Source of the DNA: Flectonema sp. DT1601
Lineage: Eukaryota; Euglenozoa; Diplonemea; Diplonemida; Diplonemidae
Direction of reading: 5' to 3'
NCBI GenBank assembly: GCA_964019425.1
Contig: OZ025848.1
Coordinates: 434,001 to 498,000 of the forward strand
Length of the DNA: 64,000 nt
Shown: one piece after another, positions 22,043 through 32,790 of the stretch
How positions within the stretch are numbered: position 1 is the stretch's first letter
How the letters are laid out: each line of letters begins with the position of its first letter
Notes under the pieces: model-generated
The model's input: only the letters and a program-made list of their open reading frames with translations
Told to the model about the DNA's origin: nothing
The model's database searches: none
Program-made: the position numbers and the translations under genes

Positions 22043-22777
22043 TGGCGCTTTATCTAACATCCGTGTGGACATCTGGCTTTGGTATCATTCAAATTATTTA
22101 GCAAAAAATAAATAAATATTGAGTGATGTGTCTGAAGAAACACATCCACAGCATAGAACTTCCTATTTTTCGGAAGTTATGGTTTGTTGAGTGTGCGTGG
22201 ATAGCTGTTCTCTGTTGGCAGATATGAAGTTTCTTAGTGCAAAGCAATTCGTATGCACGATCTTTAATTACTACAAGTTCTTCATTTTTCGTTTTTTTTT
22301 TTCTGATCTTTTTTTTTTTTTTTTTTTTTCAAAGACAATAGATGTTGTATGGAGGGGAAAAAAAAAAAAAAAAAAGATTAGAAAAAAAAAAACTAGTTAC
22401 TGTATGCTGAAACAGAAAAAAAAAAGGAAAAAGAAAAAGAAAAGAAAAGAAAATTTGAAAAAAAAAGAAGAAAAAAAAAAGCAAAAGAAAAAAACAAAAG
22501 CAAAAAAAAAAAAAAAAAAAAAGAAAAATCCCGTTCTCATCCCCCAAGTAGCCGAGTTTAGTGCACCAGTTCTTCTCATTAGCCGCAGTGTTAACCTGGT
22601 TGCAAAAAAAGCGATTTTTTTTTTCTCGTTTTTTTTTTTTTCTTTCCGAGCACAATATATAATTTTTTTTTTCATGTTAAAAAAATTCATACACAAAATG
22701 ACATCAGGCAATATAATCTACGTAAGAAGAGAATTAGTTTGGTTACCAAAAAAAACTCTGTATTCCCACCAGTAATA
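22043..22777. other. Spacer, purine/pyrimidine homopolymer rich
   Basis: Long A-rich stretch with G interruptions at about 22357-22526. The open frames here are lysine-only artefacts. The AG at 22771-22772 is the likely acceptor of the next gene. Confidence 0.55.
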
Positions 22778-23851
22778 ATGTTCACAACAATGAGAAGCTT
22801 GAGAACGGGATTATCTTTGCGTTCAGTTAGGTGTTATGCGACGATGGCAGAGTACAGACTGGACTTTTCAAATGAAAAAGCTGCTGAAATCCAAGAAACG
22901 TTCGGGGGAGCGGTACCAGCTCTGACTCATTTCACAACAGACGCACCACAGTTGGTGGATCACAACAAAATAGTTTTAGATACAATCGCAAAGATAAATA
23001 AAGATGAAATCAAAGTTAAACTGGTGTGGGCTGATGTGGCTACCAAAGAATCTCAGATGTGGTTACAGAGTATGGGAGCTAAACAAGCACCTTTAATCAT
23101 AGCAATTCAAAAAGGTCAAGTGTTGGACACTCATGCTGGTATCTGCAGTGAAGAATTCTTAAATTCGTTTTTAACGAAATTTGTCTCTTTTACATCTGAC
23201 GAGGCATCTCCTGAAGTCGCAGCAGAATTAGACGACAGCACTCCTGCTGGGCGATTTGCGAAACTCGGACTTGACTCAAAGAACGGCACACTATCAAGAC
23301 CAGAATTAATTGAGAAGTTAGGACCGCTCATCACTGAGATAGAAGATATCGTTAAGGCAGAGAAAAAAACAACTGCGCAGAAGAAATTAACTGGCCCACC
23401 GACTGCGACTCCAACTCAAGAACTATTAGCCAAGGTTAATCTACTTCTTTGTGCGACTACCCAGATAACCGACAATAAATCTGCGGAAGTACATCTTGAG
23501 AAAATTAGAAAATCATTTGGCATTTTTAACATTAGTGAAATTTCGAAGGCAATCGCAGTGTTAGAGATGAACATTGCATGTGACTTCACGCACGCCCCTC
23601 CTTCAATATACGAGGCAGCAGTGGCGTCCGCTGAAAACGACGAGGAAAAACTTATTGCAACTCATCGTTTAGCTGTGTCCCTCTTTCATGCTGGTGACCA
23701 TCAACCAGCTGTTAACCACCTGCTTGGTATGTTGAAACGTGACAAGAAGAGTCCTGCAAGAGTGTCTCTTGTCTCTGCATTTCACGTTCTTGGACCACAA
23801 GATGACATAACTATTGTCGGAAGGAAGACGATGTTGAATTACATGTTTTAG
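22778..23851 (+). CDS. Mitochondrial CnoX/YbbN-like thioredoxin-fold co-chaperone
   Basis: A 357-aa single-exon protein. Residues 1-25 (MFTTMRSLRTGLSLRSVRCYA) form an Arg/Ser-rich, acid-free mitochondrial presequence. Residues ~30-130 fit a thioredoxin fold (VKLVWADV..., APLIIAIQKGQVLDTHAG), but the CxxC active site is absent. The C-terminus (residues ~235-357) is TPR-like, ending in AVNHLLGMLKRDKKSPARVSLVSAFHVLG...GRKTMLNYMF, which follows the end of bacterial CnoX/YbbN. Bacterial CnoX is a chaperedoxin that hands clients to GroEL, so a role beside mitochondrial Hsp60 is plausible but inferred. An internal ATG at residue 23 may start the mature form. Confidence 0.65.
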   Translation: MFTTMRSLRTGLSLRSVRCYATMAEYRLDFSNEKAAEIQETFGGAVPALTHFTTDAPQLVDHNKIVLDTIAKINKDEIKVKLVWADVATKESQMWLQSMGAKQAPLIIAIQKGQVLDTHAGICSEEFLNSFLTKFVSFTSDEASPEVAAELDDSTPAGRFAKLGLDSKNGTLSRPELIEKLGPLITEIEDIVKAEKKTTAQKKLTGPPTATPTQELLAKVNLLLCATTQITDNKSAEVHLEKIRKSFGIFNISEISKAIAVLEMNIACDFTHAPPSIYEAAVASAENDEEKLIATHRLAVSLFHAGDHQPAVNHLLGMLKRDKKSPARVSLVSAFHVLGPQDDITIVGRKTMLNYMF

Positions 23852-24044
23852 TTTTTTGTTGGTGTATTCAAGTTGTTCTATCTAGTACAAGTAATGTTTG
23901 AAATTAATACTATCACTGATGATGCAAATGTTTACTATTATTTGTTCACAGCCGATTCACACGAGAATGATGATTTCACTTTGAAACCAAGTTCTCGTGA
24001 TAATCGTTATTAACTTATTAAAAATACAGATCCACACATATAAA

Positions 24045-24863
24045 ATGGGATGTTCCGATTCTAAGCCACCAAGACAATCTCAACACTCAGCGCCACGAGG
24101 GAATAATGTTTCATACCAGCATCAGGTAAGTGGTCCAAATGTCGTTCCAATGCCGTCTGCGCCGCCTGCTCCGGGTGCTCCCGCTGGTAGTAGGCATTGT
24201 CCTGAGATGGCGGCTCTGCCGGACATTAATGTCGGGTTTTTTAATGCGATGAGATACCATGAGGATAGAGACTATATTATTGTAGTTGACAGGTCTGGTA
24301 GCATGAATGCACGTGACAGGTCTTCGAAAGATGGCAGGAAAACCAGCAGATGGGTCAACACACGTCATGCTATCGAAGCAATAGTCAACAAGTGTTGTGA
24401 ACACGACGATGATGGAATCACACTTTATTTATTTAGTGATAGGTTTGAGGTTTTCGAACACGTTGATTCGCCTCAAAAAGTAATTTCAATATTTGATAAA
24501 AATAAGCCGAGAGGGTCTACTGATCTACACCGCGTGTTGGATGCAGCATTGGAAACACATTTTCAAAAAAGAATTGACAATGATCAAAAACCGACCACCA
24601 TGTTAGTCATCACTGACGGTCAACCGAATAGCGAAAGCACAGTCATTTCTTTATTAGAAAAAACTGCAAACAGATGTCTATCGCAAACTGAGCTTTCTGT
24701 TACTTTCATTCAAGTTGGTGATGATGATGTTGCCACGAAATTTCTTCGTCGACTTGATGACGAGTTGGACTGCAGACTTGACATTGTAGACACAATAAAA
24801 GATGATTGTTTACAAGCTGGATTGTCGTTCGAAGAACTTATTCACTTATCTGTTGTCGATTAG
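24045..24863 (+). CDS. N-myristoylated von Willebrand factor A domain protein
   Basis: A 272-aa protein. MGCSDSKPP is a strong myristoylation plus palmitoylation signal, so membrane attachment is expected. A Pro/Ser/Gln linker (~residues 10-55) precedes a VWA domain with a complete MIDAS: DRSGSMN (~84-90), the Thr of RGSTDL (~157) and the Asp of ITDGQPN (~190). VWA domains bind metal-dependent protein ligands. I see no enzymatic domain. The start follows an ACAG acceptor at 24029; upstream in-frame codons exist but contain no better start and would remove the MGC signal. Confidence 0.8.
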   Translation: MGCSDSKPPRQSQHSAPRGNNVSYQHQVSGPNVVPMPSAPPAPGAPAGSRHCPEMAALPDINVGFFNAMRYHEDRDYIIVVDRSGSMNARDRSSKDGRKTSRWVNTRHAIEAIVNKCCEHDDDGITLYLFSDRFEVFEHVDSPQKVISIFDKNKPRGSTDLHRVLDAALETHFQKRIDNDQKPTTMLVITDGQPNSESTVISLLEKTANRCLSQTELSVTFIQVGDDDVATKFLRRLDDELDCRLDIVDTIKDDCLQAGLSFEELIHLSVVD

Positions 24864-25768
24864 ACGGACGTCTCTTTGTGTTGCTTATAGAACTCGTTCA
24901 TAAGTGAAATAGTTGATTAGTTACTATTCCTTCAATCGTTCTCGACGAAGTATCTTTCGCCGCTTTTTTTTTTTTTTTTTCGCTTCAATACATAGTTACT
25001 CAATATTCTTGTTTTTCTGTCCACTTTTTAAAAAAAAAAAAAAAAAAAAATTGATTGCAAGTGGCAATCAGAGAGTAATTTTAGTCAAGGCAGTTTAATC
25101 TGGTTGATTGACCTGTCGCTCTGTAATCGGTGAAATGATTGTGAAGAGTTGTTGCTTTGTGATCTTGAGTCGCTGATATACGCCACGTAAAAATCTTTTT
25201 TTTTTTTTTGATGTATTTATCCCATCACTTCCTTAGGGGAATTCATCCTTTCGTAAGAGAAAGAATACATTATTTGCTACAACTGTTTTTTTAAACATCA
25301 AAAGTCACTGATATATGCCGCGTAGTTATTTTTTTATTTTTTTTTCTTGTGCATTTTTGTAGTATTTCACCCATTTTTTTTCCTCTTTTTTTTTTTTTTT
25401 TTTTTTCTTCTTTGTTTTCCGTATTATTTATCCCATTGCTTGCTAAGGGACTTTAACTCTGGTAGGGAGAAGAATAAATATTTTTACTACAAAAAAGCTA
25501 CTAGTTAGTTTTTACTACAATCGTCCTGTTTTTTTTTTTTTTAAAAATACCTTTAATTGTGCTTGTTTCACTTTTTCACGTGGGTTCTTTTTCTTAGTCA
25601 GAATACAACACAACGAACTACCTGTGAATTAATTAGTCAAAAATGTGGAATGCCGGTAATAGCATGGTTTTCTGTATCAGTAATGCGCAATATGTAATGT
25701 AACCAACTGCTTTGTTGTTTTATCTTATATAAAAACCTATATCACTTAAACAGGTAGTAAGAGACACC
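24864..25768. other. Spacer holding an imperfect ~150-bp tandem duplication
   Basis: Between T runs lie two related blocks, about 25164-25290 and 25300-25500. Each starts with GT(C)GCTGATATACGCCACGTA or CACTGATATATGCCGCGTAG and later has TTTATCCCAT plus a TTAGGGG/TAAGGGA element. No reading frame. The AG at 25752-25753 precedes the next gene. Confidence 0.6.
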
Positions 25769-27795
25769 ATGAAGGAAGTAGAATCCTTATCAACGCAGTT
25801 CGGTGCGGTTGTGAAGGAATCGTATTTATGTGATTTGATGGAGGAGATGGAAACAGATGACGTCAAGGTACTATTCAACGAATTATTAAACATGGATCAA
25901 AGCGACTGGGGTGCCGGAAGTGTACCAAAAGACCTCGGATCTCAACCCAACATGATCTTAAAAGGAGAATATCTAATGCAAGTAACAAAAGTAAGAGACA
26001 TAACAATGCCAAAGATCCAAAGTGCTGGTGATGTAGAAGAAGATGATGGCTTTGGAGCAACAAAAGTAAACCGAAGTGGTCGACTACTCAAAATGCAAGT
26101 AACAGATGGAATAACATCTGTTACGGTAGTTGAATTATCAACAACACCAAATGTCAGATCAATACCAATTCCAGGGACTAAAGTTTTACTTTCAAACATC
26201 TCAGTCAGGAGTGGTTTCTGCGTCATGAAATCTGATACCTTTAAAATTATTGGAGGTCGAGTTCCCCATCTCGAACAGGAATACCAACTAGAGGGTTTCA
26301 ACAGAGCGAAAAAACGAAGACATGAAGACGGTGGTCCTCCACCATTCGTTCCATTTGGTAGAAATGCTCAAAAACCTGAAATGCCTGAATTATCAGCGGC
26401 AGCAGCAAAGGCACAGGACGAAGAAGACAAACCAAAACGAGTTGTAGAAATCGAAGCTGCAGACTACAGAAGAAATATGGGACCAAAACAAAAAGATGCT
26501 TCCCGACTTCAATACGAGGACACCAGAGATTCTGGTAAGGGAGGAGGTAAACGAGCTGGTAAGGGAAATCGTGTTTGTCAGGAATACAATCTTGGAAAAT
26601 GCTCTCGGAGAGACTGCAAGTTCATCCACGAAGAATCGACTTCTAAACGTTGGCCTGGTAAGCAAGCTATTACCGACAAGGAAAAAGAAACAAAAAAAGA
26701 ACAAGCAGATGAACAAACTAAAAAAGCGATCAGCTTCGCAGACGAAGTCGTAGTCGTAACACAGAATCCAGACCCGCCACCAGTTGAAAAGAAAGAAGAG
26801 CGAAAAGTCGAGTCACAACCAAAAGAAGGACTCGTTGCACTCAACAAAGAAGAAGAGGAGTTCGATCTCTTCGGAAAGGTCATCAAAAAGAAAAAACCAA
26901 AAGAACCTAAACCAGTATGTTGTTATCATCTTTGTGAGTTTTGTTTTTTAATCAATTTTACAACAAAACGACAAATAAAAACAAAATAGCAACAAGAGAA
27001 GAAGAAGGAATCTCCAACCCCAGCTATTGTATTTCAATCTGTCTCAACTCCAGATACGTGGACTTGTAAGCGATGCACCTATGCTGGTAATTCGGAATAC
27101 GAAAGGGTTTGTAATTACTGTATTGTAATCTAAAGGACAACATTAGAATCTATTCAAGCAGTCCAGCCTTTCTATTTCTAACAAACACAATAAACAAACA
27201 GAGCTGTTCTATGTGTCATGTATCAAGAGATGCTCCTCCGCCTCAGCGAGCTCCGACTGACGGCCCATTGTGGAATGACAGTGGCAGGAAACCAAAGTCA
27301 GGAAAGGGAGGAAGTGGTGGTGGCGGCAAAGGCAAAGGCGGAGGAGGAGGTGGTGGTGGTAAGGGAGGCAAGGGCAGCGGCAACAGCAAGGGCGGTCACA
27401 GCGGCGGCTACAACGGCGGCGGAGGTAAAGGACATAGCAACAACCAATCGAACTCCGGAAAGGGAGGCGGGGGTCACAACTCCGGCAAATCCGGAAAAGG
27501 GAGTGGTGGTGGAGGTGGCAACAAGGGTGGTGGTGGAGGTGGCGGTGGTGGTGGTGGAAGTGGCAACAAAGGTGGCGGTGGTGGTGGTGGTGGTGGTGGC
27601 GGCGGCAAAGGCGGAGGAAAGTCTCACAGCACCGGAGTAATTAATAAGGGAGGTTCACCGCGTGGTGGAGGTGGTGGAAGGTATTTATTCACTTTACTAA
27701 TAACAACAAACTCATCCAACCACCCGACTAAATAAACCAAAACAAACAGCGCTCGTGGTGGCTCTGGCCGTGGAGGTACTGGACGTGGCCGCTAG
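25769..27795 (+). CDS. RMI1/TDRD3-type OB-fold protein with CCCH and RanBP2 zinc fingers and RGG tail
   Basis: Exons 25769-26914, 26990-27106, 27202-27680 and 27750-27795 join in frame (phases 0, 0, 2), giving 595 aa. Residues ~35-175 follow the RMI1/TDRD3 N-terminal domain: LLNMDQSDWGAGSVPKDL, LKGEYLMQVTKVRDI, LLKMQVTDGITSVTVVE, PGTKVLLSN and IIGGRVPHLEQEY. This domain binds topoisomerase III. Then come a single CCCH finger (VCQEYNLGKCSRRDCKFIHE, ~270-290), a charged linker, a RanBP2-type finger (WTCKRCTYAGN...CSMC) split by an intron, and a long Gly/Lys-rich tail ending in an RGG-like stretch. The RNA-binding modules favour a TDRD3-Top3-beta-like RNA/R-loop role over pure RMI1 function. There is no Tudor domain. 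The tail exon is strongly GC-rich. Confidence 0.75.
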
Positions 27796-27996
27796 CTTGG
27801 CTAACTACTAACACTATCTTCAGTATCGAAGACTTACATCTGCGTTACTAATGATCGCATTGGAGTGTTGCTCGCAGATCGTAATTACCCTTTCTGTTCG
27901 TCCGTTCCTAGAAGTCGAACGGACTTGAAGCCAGCCATTGAATACTTTCTTAATCTCTTTATTAAACAGGTAGGTAGATTTCTAACGAGTAGCAAC

Positions 27997-30900
27997 ATGA
28001 CGAAGTCGTCTACTCCGCCTTCGGAGTCTGAAGAGGATCACAGCGAACATCCTGAAGAGGAAACTGAATTACCTGACGGAGAACCTGAAGGCCGTATTGA
28101 AGTTGTATTTGATGCATTGAGCAGACATCCAAAAAAATATTATGCCGGCGCATGCGCATCATTTTGTGGTATATTCGGACTCATGATTATCTTGATATTC
28201 GCTATTGGTAGTGACTTCTTTCCGTTTACATCTGAAGTTCCTCTATACCTCAGAGGACATGTAACAAGACAACGATTTGATGCGATTATTGAAGGAAAAG
28301 ATAGAGCAGATTTTACCCTTCGACTTCCAGCTGTTCAATTAGAGAGGTCGGTTGATGTTTTATCTGGTGAACGTGAGGACATGACACTTGAGATTATATA
28401 TTATCCGAAGTATGGCGATGTTCTGGAGCTGAGTATTCTAAAAAGTATATTCGACCTAGAGAAGCGTATTATGGAACGCACCGGATATGATAAGTTCTGC
28501 AAGGTAAGCTACACTTCAGAAGACATTGCCACTCAAGACAGAGGGGACATCGAAGCCATAAAACGGATCAATTCTGAAGGCAGACCTTGTGAAGTTCATA
28601 ATACTATTGTATGGGCGTGTGATCCGTCGAAAGGTCATTCTTGCGATACTCTATTGTCAGATCCGATTGGGTTGTTGAACTGTCCGAAGAATAATGAAAA
28701 ATGTTTACCGAATGAATTTATATTTAACAACACATTCAAGGTTAACAAGGCTGATGTTTATTCTCAAAGTAGACCAAATAGAGATACTCCGGATGGGTTG
28801 CAGTCGTGGAACTTTTTAACTCTTGTTGATTCAGCTTTTGCTCCAGGTAATCCAGTTGCTGCGGCAGTTAGGACAGAGTTTTGGTTTGGTGTTCCATTGG
28901 CTGGATATGCTACTGTGAATAATGATCCTGATGGACAAAGTAAAGATCTTTCGAAATATTTATACGACACCTACAGCGAATGGCTACTCGACAATCAAAT
29001 TAACAATCCTGAAGTCGAATACATATTCAACGGACACGGACTTCTATCACGTTACCTCGACGAGATCCTAGCACAAGATGCTTTGTTTGCTGTCATGAGT
29101 ATGCTGTTCGTCTTAATCTACATCTCATTTATGACTAATTCATGGTTTCTTTCTGTGATGGGAATAGGTCAAATCATGATGTCATTCGGACCAGCGTACT
29201 TCATCTATTATTTGGTATTTTCTCAAAGATTCTTTGGTGTTTTTAACATGTTATCAATATTTATAATTCTTGGAATCGGTGCAGATGATATTTTCGTGTT
29301 CTTAGACACCTGGGACTCTACAAGTTATAAATTCAAAACCCCTTGGAAGAGGATGGCACATACATGGAGACATGCTGGAAAGGCGATGTTAATAACTTCA
29401 TTGACTACTATGATTTCGTTCATGTCAAATGCAAATAGTAGTTTCCCCGCCATTCAAACCTTTGGTATATTCGCTGCGATGCTTGTGGTTGTCAATTACG
29501 GTGCTGTTATGATTTACTATCCTTCTGTGGTCTTTATTTATGATCACTACTTGAAGGATTGGAAATTTTGTTTTGGTCTTCCTGCCAGAGCTGGAGAAGC
29601 ATTCCATAAGGGTATCGATTTAGCGTCGATGCAACTTTCAAAAGACGATTTAGTACCACATGAAGAAGATAAGGAAACCTTCACCATAAAGGAACCAGGT
29701 GAAGGAGCCATCAATCATTGGTTTCGTCATGGTTACGGCGATTGTGTGATTTCGGCAAAGATTTTTATTTTGTTTGCTTTTGCTGGGTTGATTGGTGCTA
29801 TGGCTAGTCAGGCAGCCAGACTCGAACCGGATCCAGAACCGGTTAAAATCCTACCATCTAGCAACAACTATCAGAAGTTTTTAGACAAAAAACCGGATTA
29901 TTTCGCTAGAGGAGGTTCAGTTAATGCTATCGAAATAGTTTTGGCATGGGGCTTCGACATAGATGATCCTATTGACAGATCAGGCACTCTATCTACTGAC
30001 GTTGAAGATCGTGGTGTCCCTAAGTACGATCCAAATTTCTCCCTTGCGAAAGCATCTCGTTGCATTTACAGTATTTGTGAAAATGCTCAACTGAAAAGTG
30101 ATGTTTTAAAAACAGGAGGATATCCTGACTACCCGATCGATTGTTTCTTGTTTGATTTTAAAAAATGGATCGTTACAAACCACGGTGACGCAACTTGGCT
30201 TGAAATTACTGGTCCGACGGCTAACGAAACAAAATACATTGATTTGCTTACACAATGGGGTGCTGATCCTGATATTCTAAGTAAATGGAAGCAATTTATA
30301 TACGCGGAGAAACCTGAGGGAGCGAGTGTTGCGGAGCTGAGATTCGTTCTGGCAGAACTAAAATTAACAGTCACAGCAACCATTGACACCGATGAAGGAG
30401 AAACTCTTTGGAAACGATGGGAAGCTTTCATGGTTCAGCAATACCAAACATCACCTTGTTTAGAAGTTAAAGATGTCTCGAAAGGATTTCAATCCAGCTT
30501 TCATTTTATATTTGTAAGAAAGATTCTAGTCGAGGAAGCATTAGAGGGTATCATGCTTTCATTAGTACTCGCTTTCGTGATATTGATATTCGCAACGACT
30601 AATGTCTTGATTGCTTTTTACGCAACGCTAACGATCTTATGTATAGTGATCTCTACAGTTGGAGCAGTTGTTCTTTTGGGATGGAAATTAGGAGTTCTAG
30701 AATCAATTGGGTTGGTGATGGTTCCAGGTTTGTCAGTCGACTTTGTTGCACATCTAGCAGAAGGTTACGTTGAGTCAAGTGAGACCAACAGAATCGGTAG
30801 AGTCAGAGACATGCTCGGCAGGGTTGCAATTTCAGTTGTCTCCGGTGCCATAAGCACTCTCGGTGCATCAGTTTTCTTGTTTCTCCCAACAATCGTTTTC

Positions 30901-31146
30901 TTTAATAAATTTGGAATAATGATGTTCATGACTATCGGTTTCTCACTGTTTTGGTCTTTGGTATTCTTTCCTGCATTATTAGCATCTCCACTAGGTCCAA
31001 ACGGCAACGTTGGTAACTGGTGGTTTCTTCTTAAGAAACACGTCAAATGTCTACAGTCAGAGGAACAAAAAGCTCAGTCAGAAGCAGCTAAAGAAAAAGA
31101 GTGCGCACCAGACCAAGACATTGAATTAGAAGCCAAAGATGTTTAA
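27997..31146 (+). CDS. Patched/Dispatched-like RND membrane protein with sterol-sensing domain
   Basis: A single-exon 1049-aa protein. After an acidic cytosolic N-terminus and TM1 (~residues 52-72) comes a large extracytosolic domain, then five helices of the sterol-sensing domain (~355-540) containing LGIGADDIFVFLDTW (~424-438). A second half follows, with TM7 near residue 595, another lumenal domain and helices 8-12 containing VPGLSVDFVAHLAEGY (~909-924). The GxGxDD in TM4 and the GLSVDF in TM10 are the proton/cation-coupling motifs of Dispatched and Patched-related transporters. Substrates in animals are sterols and lipid-linked ligands; here unknown. The ATG is 28 nt after an ACAG at 27969. 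Confidence 0.85.
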   Translation: MTKSSTPPSESEEDHSEHPEEETELPDGEPEGRIEVVFDALSRHPKKYYAGACASFCGIFGLMIILIFAIGSDFFPFTSEVPLYLRGHVTRQRFDAIIEGKDRADFTLRLPAVQLERSVDVLSGEREDMTLEIIYYPKYGDVLELSILKSIFDLEKRIMERTGYDKFCKVSYTSEDIATQDRGDIEAIKRINSEGRPCEVHNTIVWACDPSKGHSCDTLLSDPIGLLNCPKNNEKCLPNEFIFNNTFKVNKADVYSQSRPNRDTPDGLQSWNFLTLVDSAFAPGNPVAAAVRTEFWFGVPLAGYATVNNDPDGQSKDLSKYLYDTYSEWLLDNQINNPEVEYIFNGHGLLSRYLDEILAQDALFAVMSMLFVLIYISFMTNSWFLSVMGIGQIMMSFGPAYFIYYLVFSQRFFGVFNMLSIFIILGIGADDIFVFLDTWDSTSYKFKTPWKRMAHTWRHAGKAMLITSLTTMISFMSNANSSFPAIQTFGIFAAMLVVVNYGAVMIYYPSVVFIYDHYLKDWKFCFGLPARAGEAFHKGIDLASMQLSKDDLVPHEEDKETFTIKEPGEGAINHWFRHGYGDCVISAKIFILFAFAGLIGAMASQAARLEPDPEPVKILPSSNNYQKFLDKKPDYFARGGSVNAIEIVLAWGFDIDDPIDRSGTLSTDVEDRGVPKYDPNFSLAKASRCIYSICENAQLKSDVLKTGGYPDYPIDCFLFDFKKWIVTNHGDATWLEITGPTANETKYIDLLTQWGADPDILSKWKQFIYAEKPEGASVAELRFVLAELKLTVTATIDTDEGETLWKRWEAFMVQQYQTSPCLEVKDVSKGFQSSFHFIFVRKILVEEALEGIMLSLVLAFVILIFATTNVLIAFYATLTILCIVISTVGAVVLLGWKLGVLESIGLVMVPGLSVDFVAHLAEGYVESSETNRIGRVRDMLGRVAISVVSGAISTLGASVFLFLPTIVFFNKFGIMMFMTIGFSLFWSLVFFPALLASPLGPNGNVGNWWFLLKKHVKCLQSEEQKAQSEAAKEKECAPDQDIELEAKDV

Positions 31147-31774
31147 GGAAAAAAGAAAAAGAAAAAAAAAAGAATCAACACTCTTTTAAGTTTTTTTTTT
31201 AATAAAAAAATAATTTTATACATAAACTCTCCCTCTTTGTCTTTTGAAGTAAAGACACGGTGAAGTTCAAAAACGTTGTCGGGTTATTTTTAATTTACCC
31301 CTCCCCGATTCTTATTTTATTATTGTTGTATGCAGACAAGCGATCGAATCGGTTGATAGCATTATTTACAATAACAAGTCAGTAGCGATTCATGAGATTC
31401 TATCAGGTGGTCGGCTCACAAGATGTTTACTACAATAGCAGTTCACTTCTTATTTCGTCTCAATTCTAACCTTGTTTTTCGATGTTTTTTTTAATATTAA
31501 ACTCCACCTGTAGTTCACTGCATCTTTAACACATGTTAGATCATCGCATGTTATGATAATAATGCATTTGGTATTTTATATGTACTCAGAGAAGTTATCT
31601 CCTTTTCATACTTTGCCGTATTACATTTTATCTCTAGTTTTGTGCTCGTTTCTATACTGCACTAAATGACAACATAGGCGGGGGAAAAGAGAGATTTATT
31701 TCGATATGTTAGAAACGTTGTTATAATGTAAAGTCTTTTACGACATTGCTTTTTTGTTATGGAATTTATTACTG

Positions 31775-31806
<32 letters not shown>

Positions 31807-32728
31807 GTAAGAATTGCTTTTTAAAAAACTTGTGCAACCAGTTTATGATATTTTTCTGTGTTTGTCTTTGGTCGTATTTTCTTCTAAAGTATTCCTAGCG
31901 TGGGATGAACTTCCAAATTGGATTTAGAAGAAAAAAAAATACATCTTTTTCACTTTACTCTCATACTGAAAGTCACAGAAATAATAAGAGGGAAGAGTTT
32001 TTTACTTTAGCAAAGAGCGATTGCGAATAGATTTTTTTATTACCTGGGTGTTGCATATTTAGTGAAAAAAAGTACCCGCAGACATGCATCACCCTCCTCT
32101 CCCCTCCCTACAATGGTGGGAACCATAAATAACTCTCCAAACCTATAGTTGCTTTATAATGCTAAGTTGCGCATCACCCTTAGTCACTGTATTTAAAACT
32201 AATGTTAAATTATCTTTATGTTTTTATGATACAACACAGTAGTAATTTTTACAAAATCGAACATACATCTCCCCACAATGGTGGGAAACATAAAATAAAA
32301 ATTGATTGTATAATGGTTGATAACGAAAATGGGATTTTTTTAATAGCTGGTAGTGATCTGCCGGCCTTTCTTTGTATTTTAGTAAAGCAATGTTTTTCTT
32401 TTTCTAAACCGCGTGATCTTTTTTGATTCTTTTTTGTTGTGTGTTTTCTTTAAACCAAACAAGCGATCAGATCGGTTGATTTTTTGGTTAGTTTATAATG
32501 TTTTAAGATTACGTATGCTGACAATAGGTGTAGTTTTTACGGAATGGATTTTCTTCACTCTACATTAAGGTAGGGTTGAAATTCAACACTAATAACACCA
32601 TCCAATGAGACTGAAGACTACATCCGAATGTCAAAAAAAAAAAAAAAAAAAAAAAAAAAACCCGCCGTTGAAATTACGTTTGTTTATAATAAGGTTTAAA
32701 ACTTTCATTTATATTGCCTTTTAAATTG

Positions 32729-32790
<62 letters not shown>

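Noticed and set aside
22191-22775. 194-codon frame rich in lysine
   Set aside because: It is produced by A-rich low-complexity DNA and overlaps the start region of the CnoX-like gene.
27218-27640. Long Ala/Val/Glu-rich frames overlapping the glycine-rich tail
   Set aside because: Shadow frames of the GGT/GGC repeats; the Gly frame joins neighbouring exons in phase.
32202-32426. 74-codon frame
   Set aside because: Lies inside the dispersed repeat; the frame is not kept in other copies.
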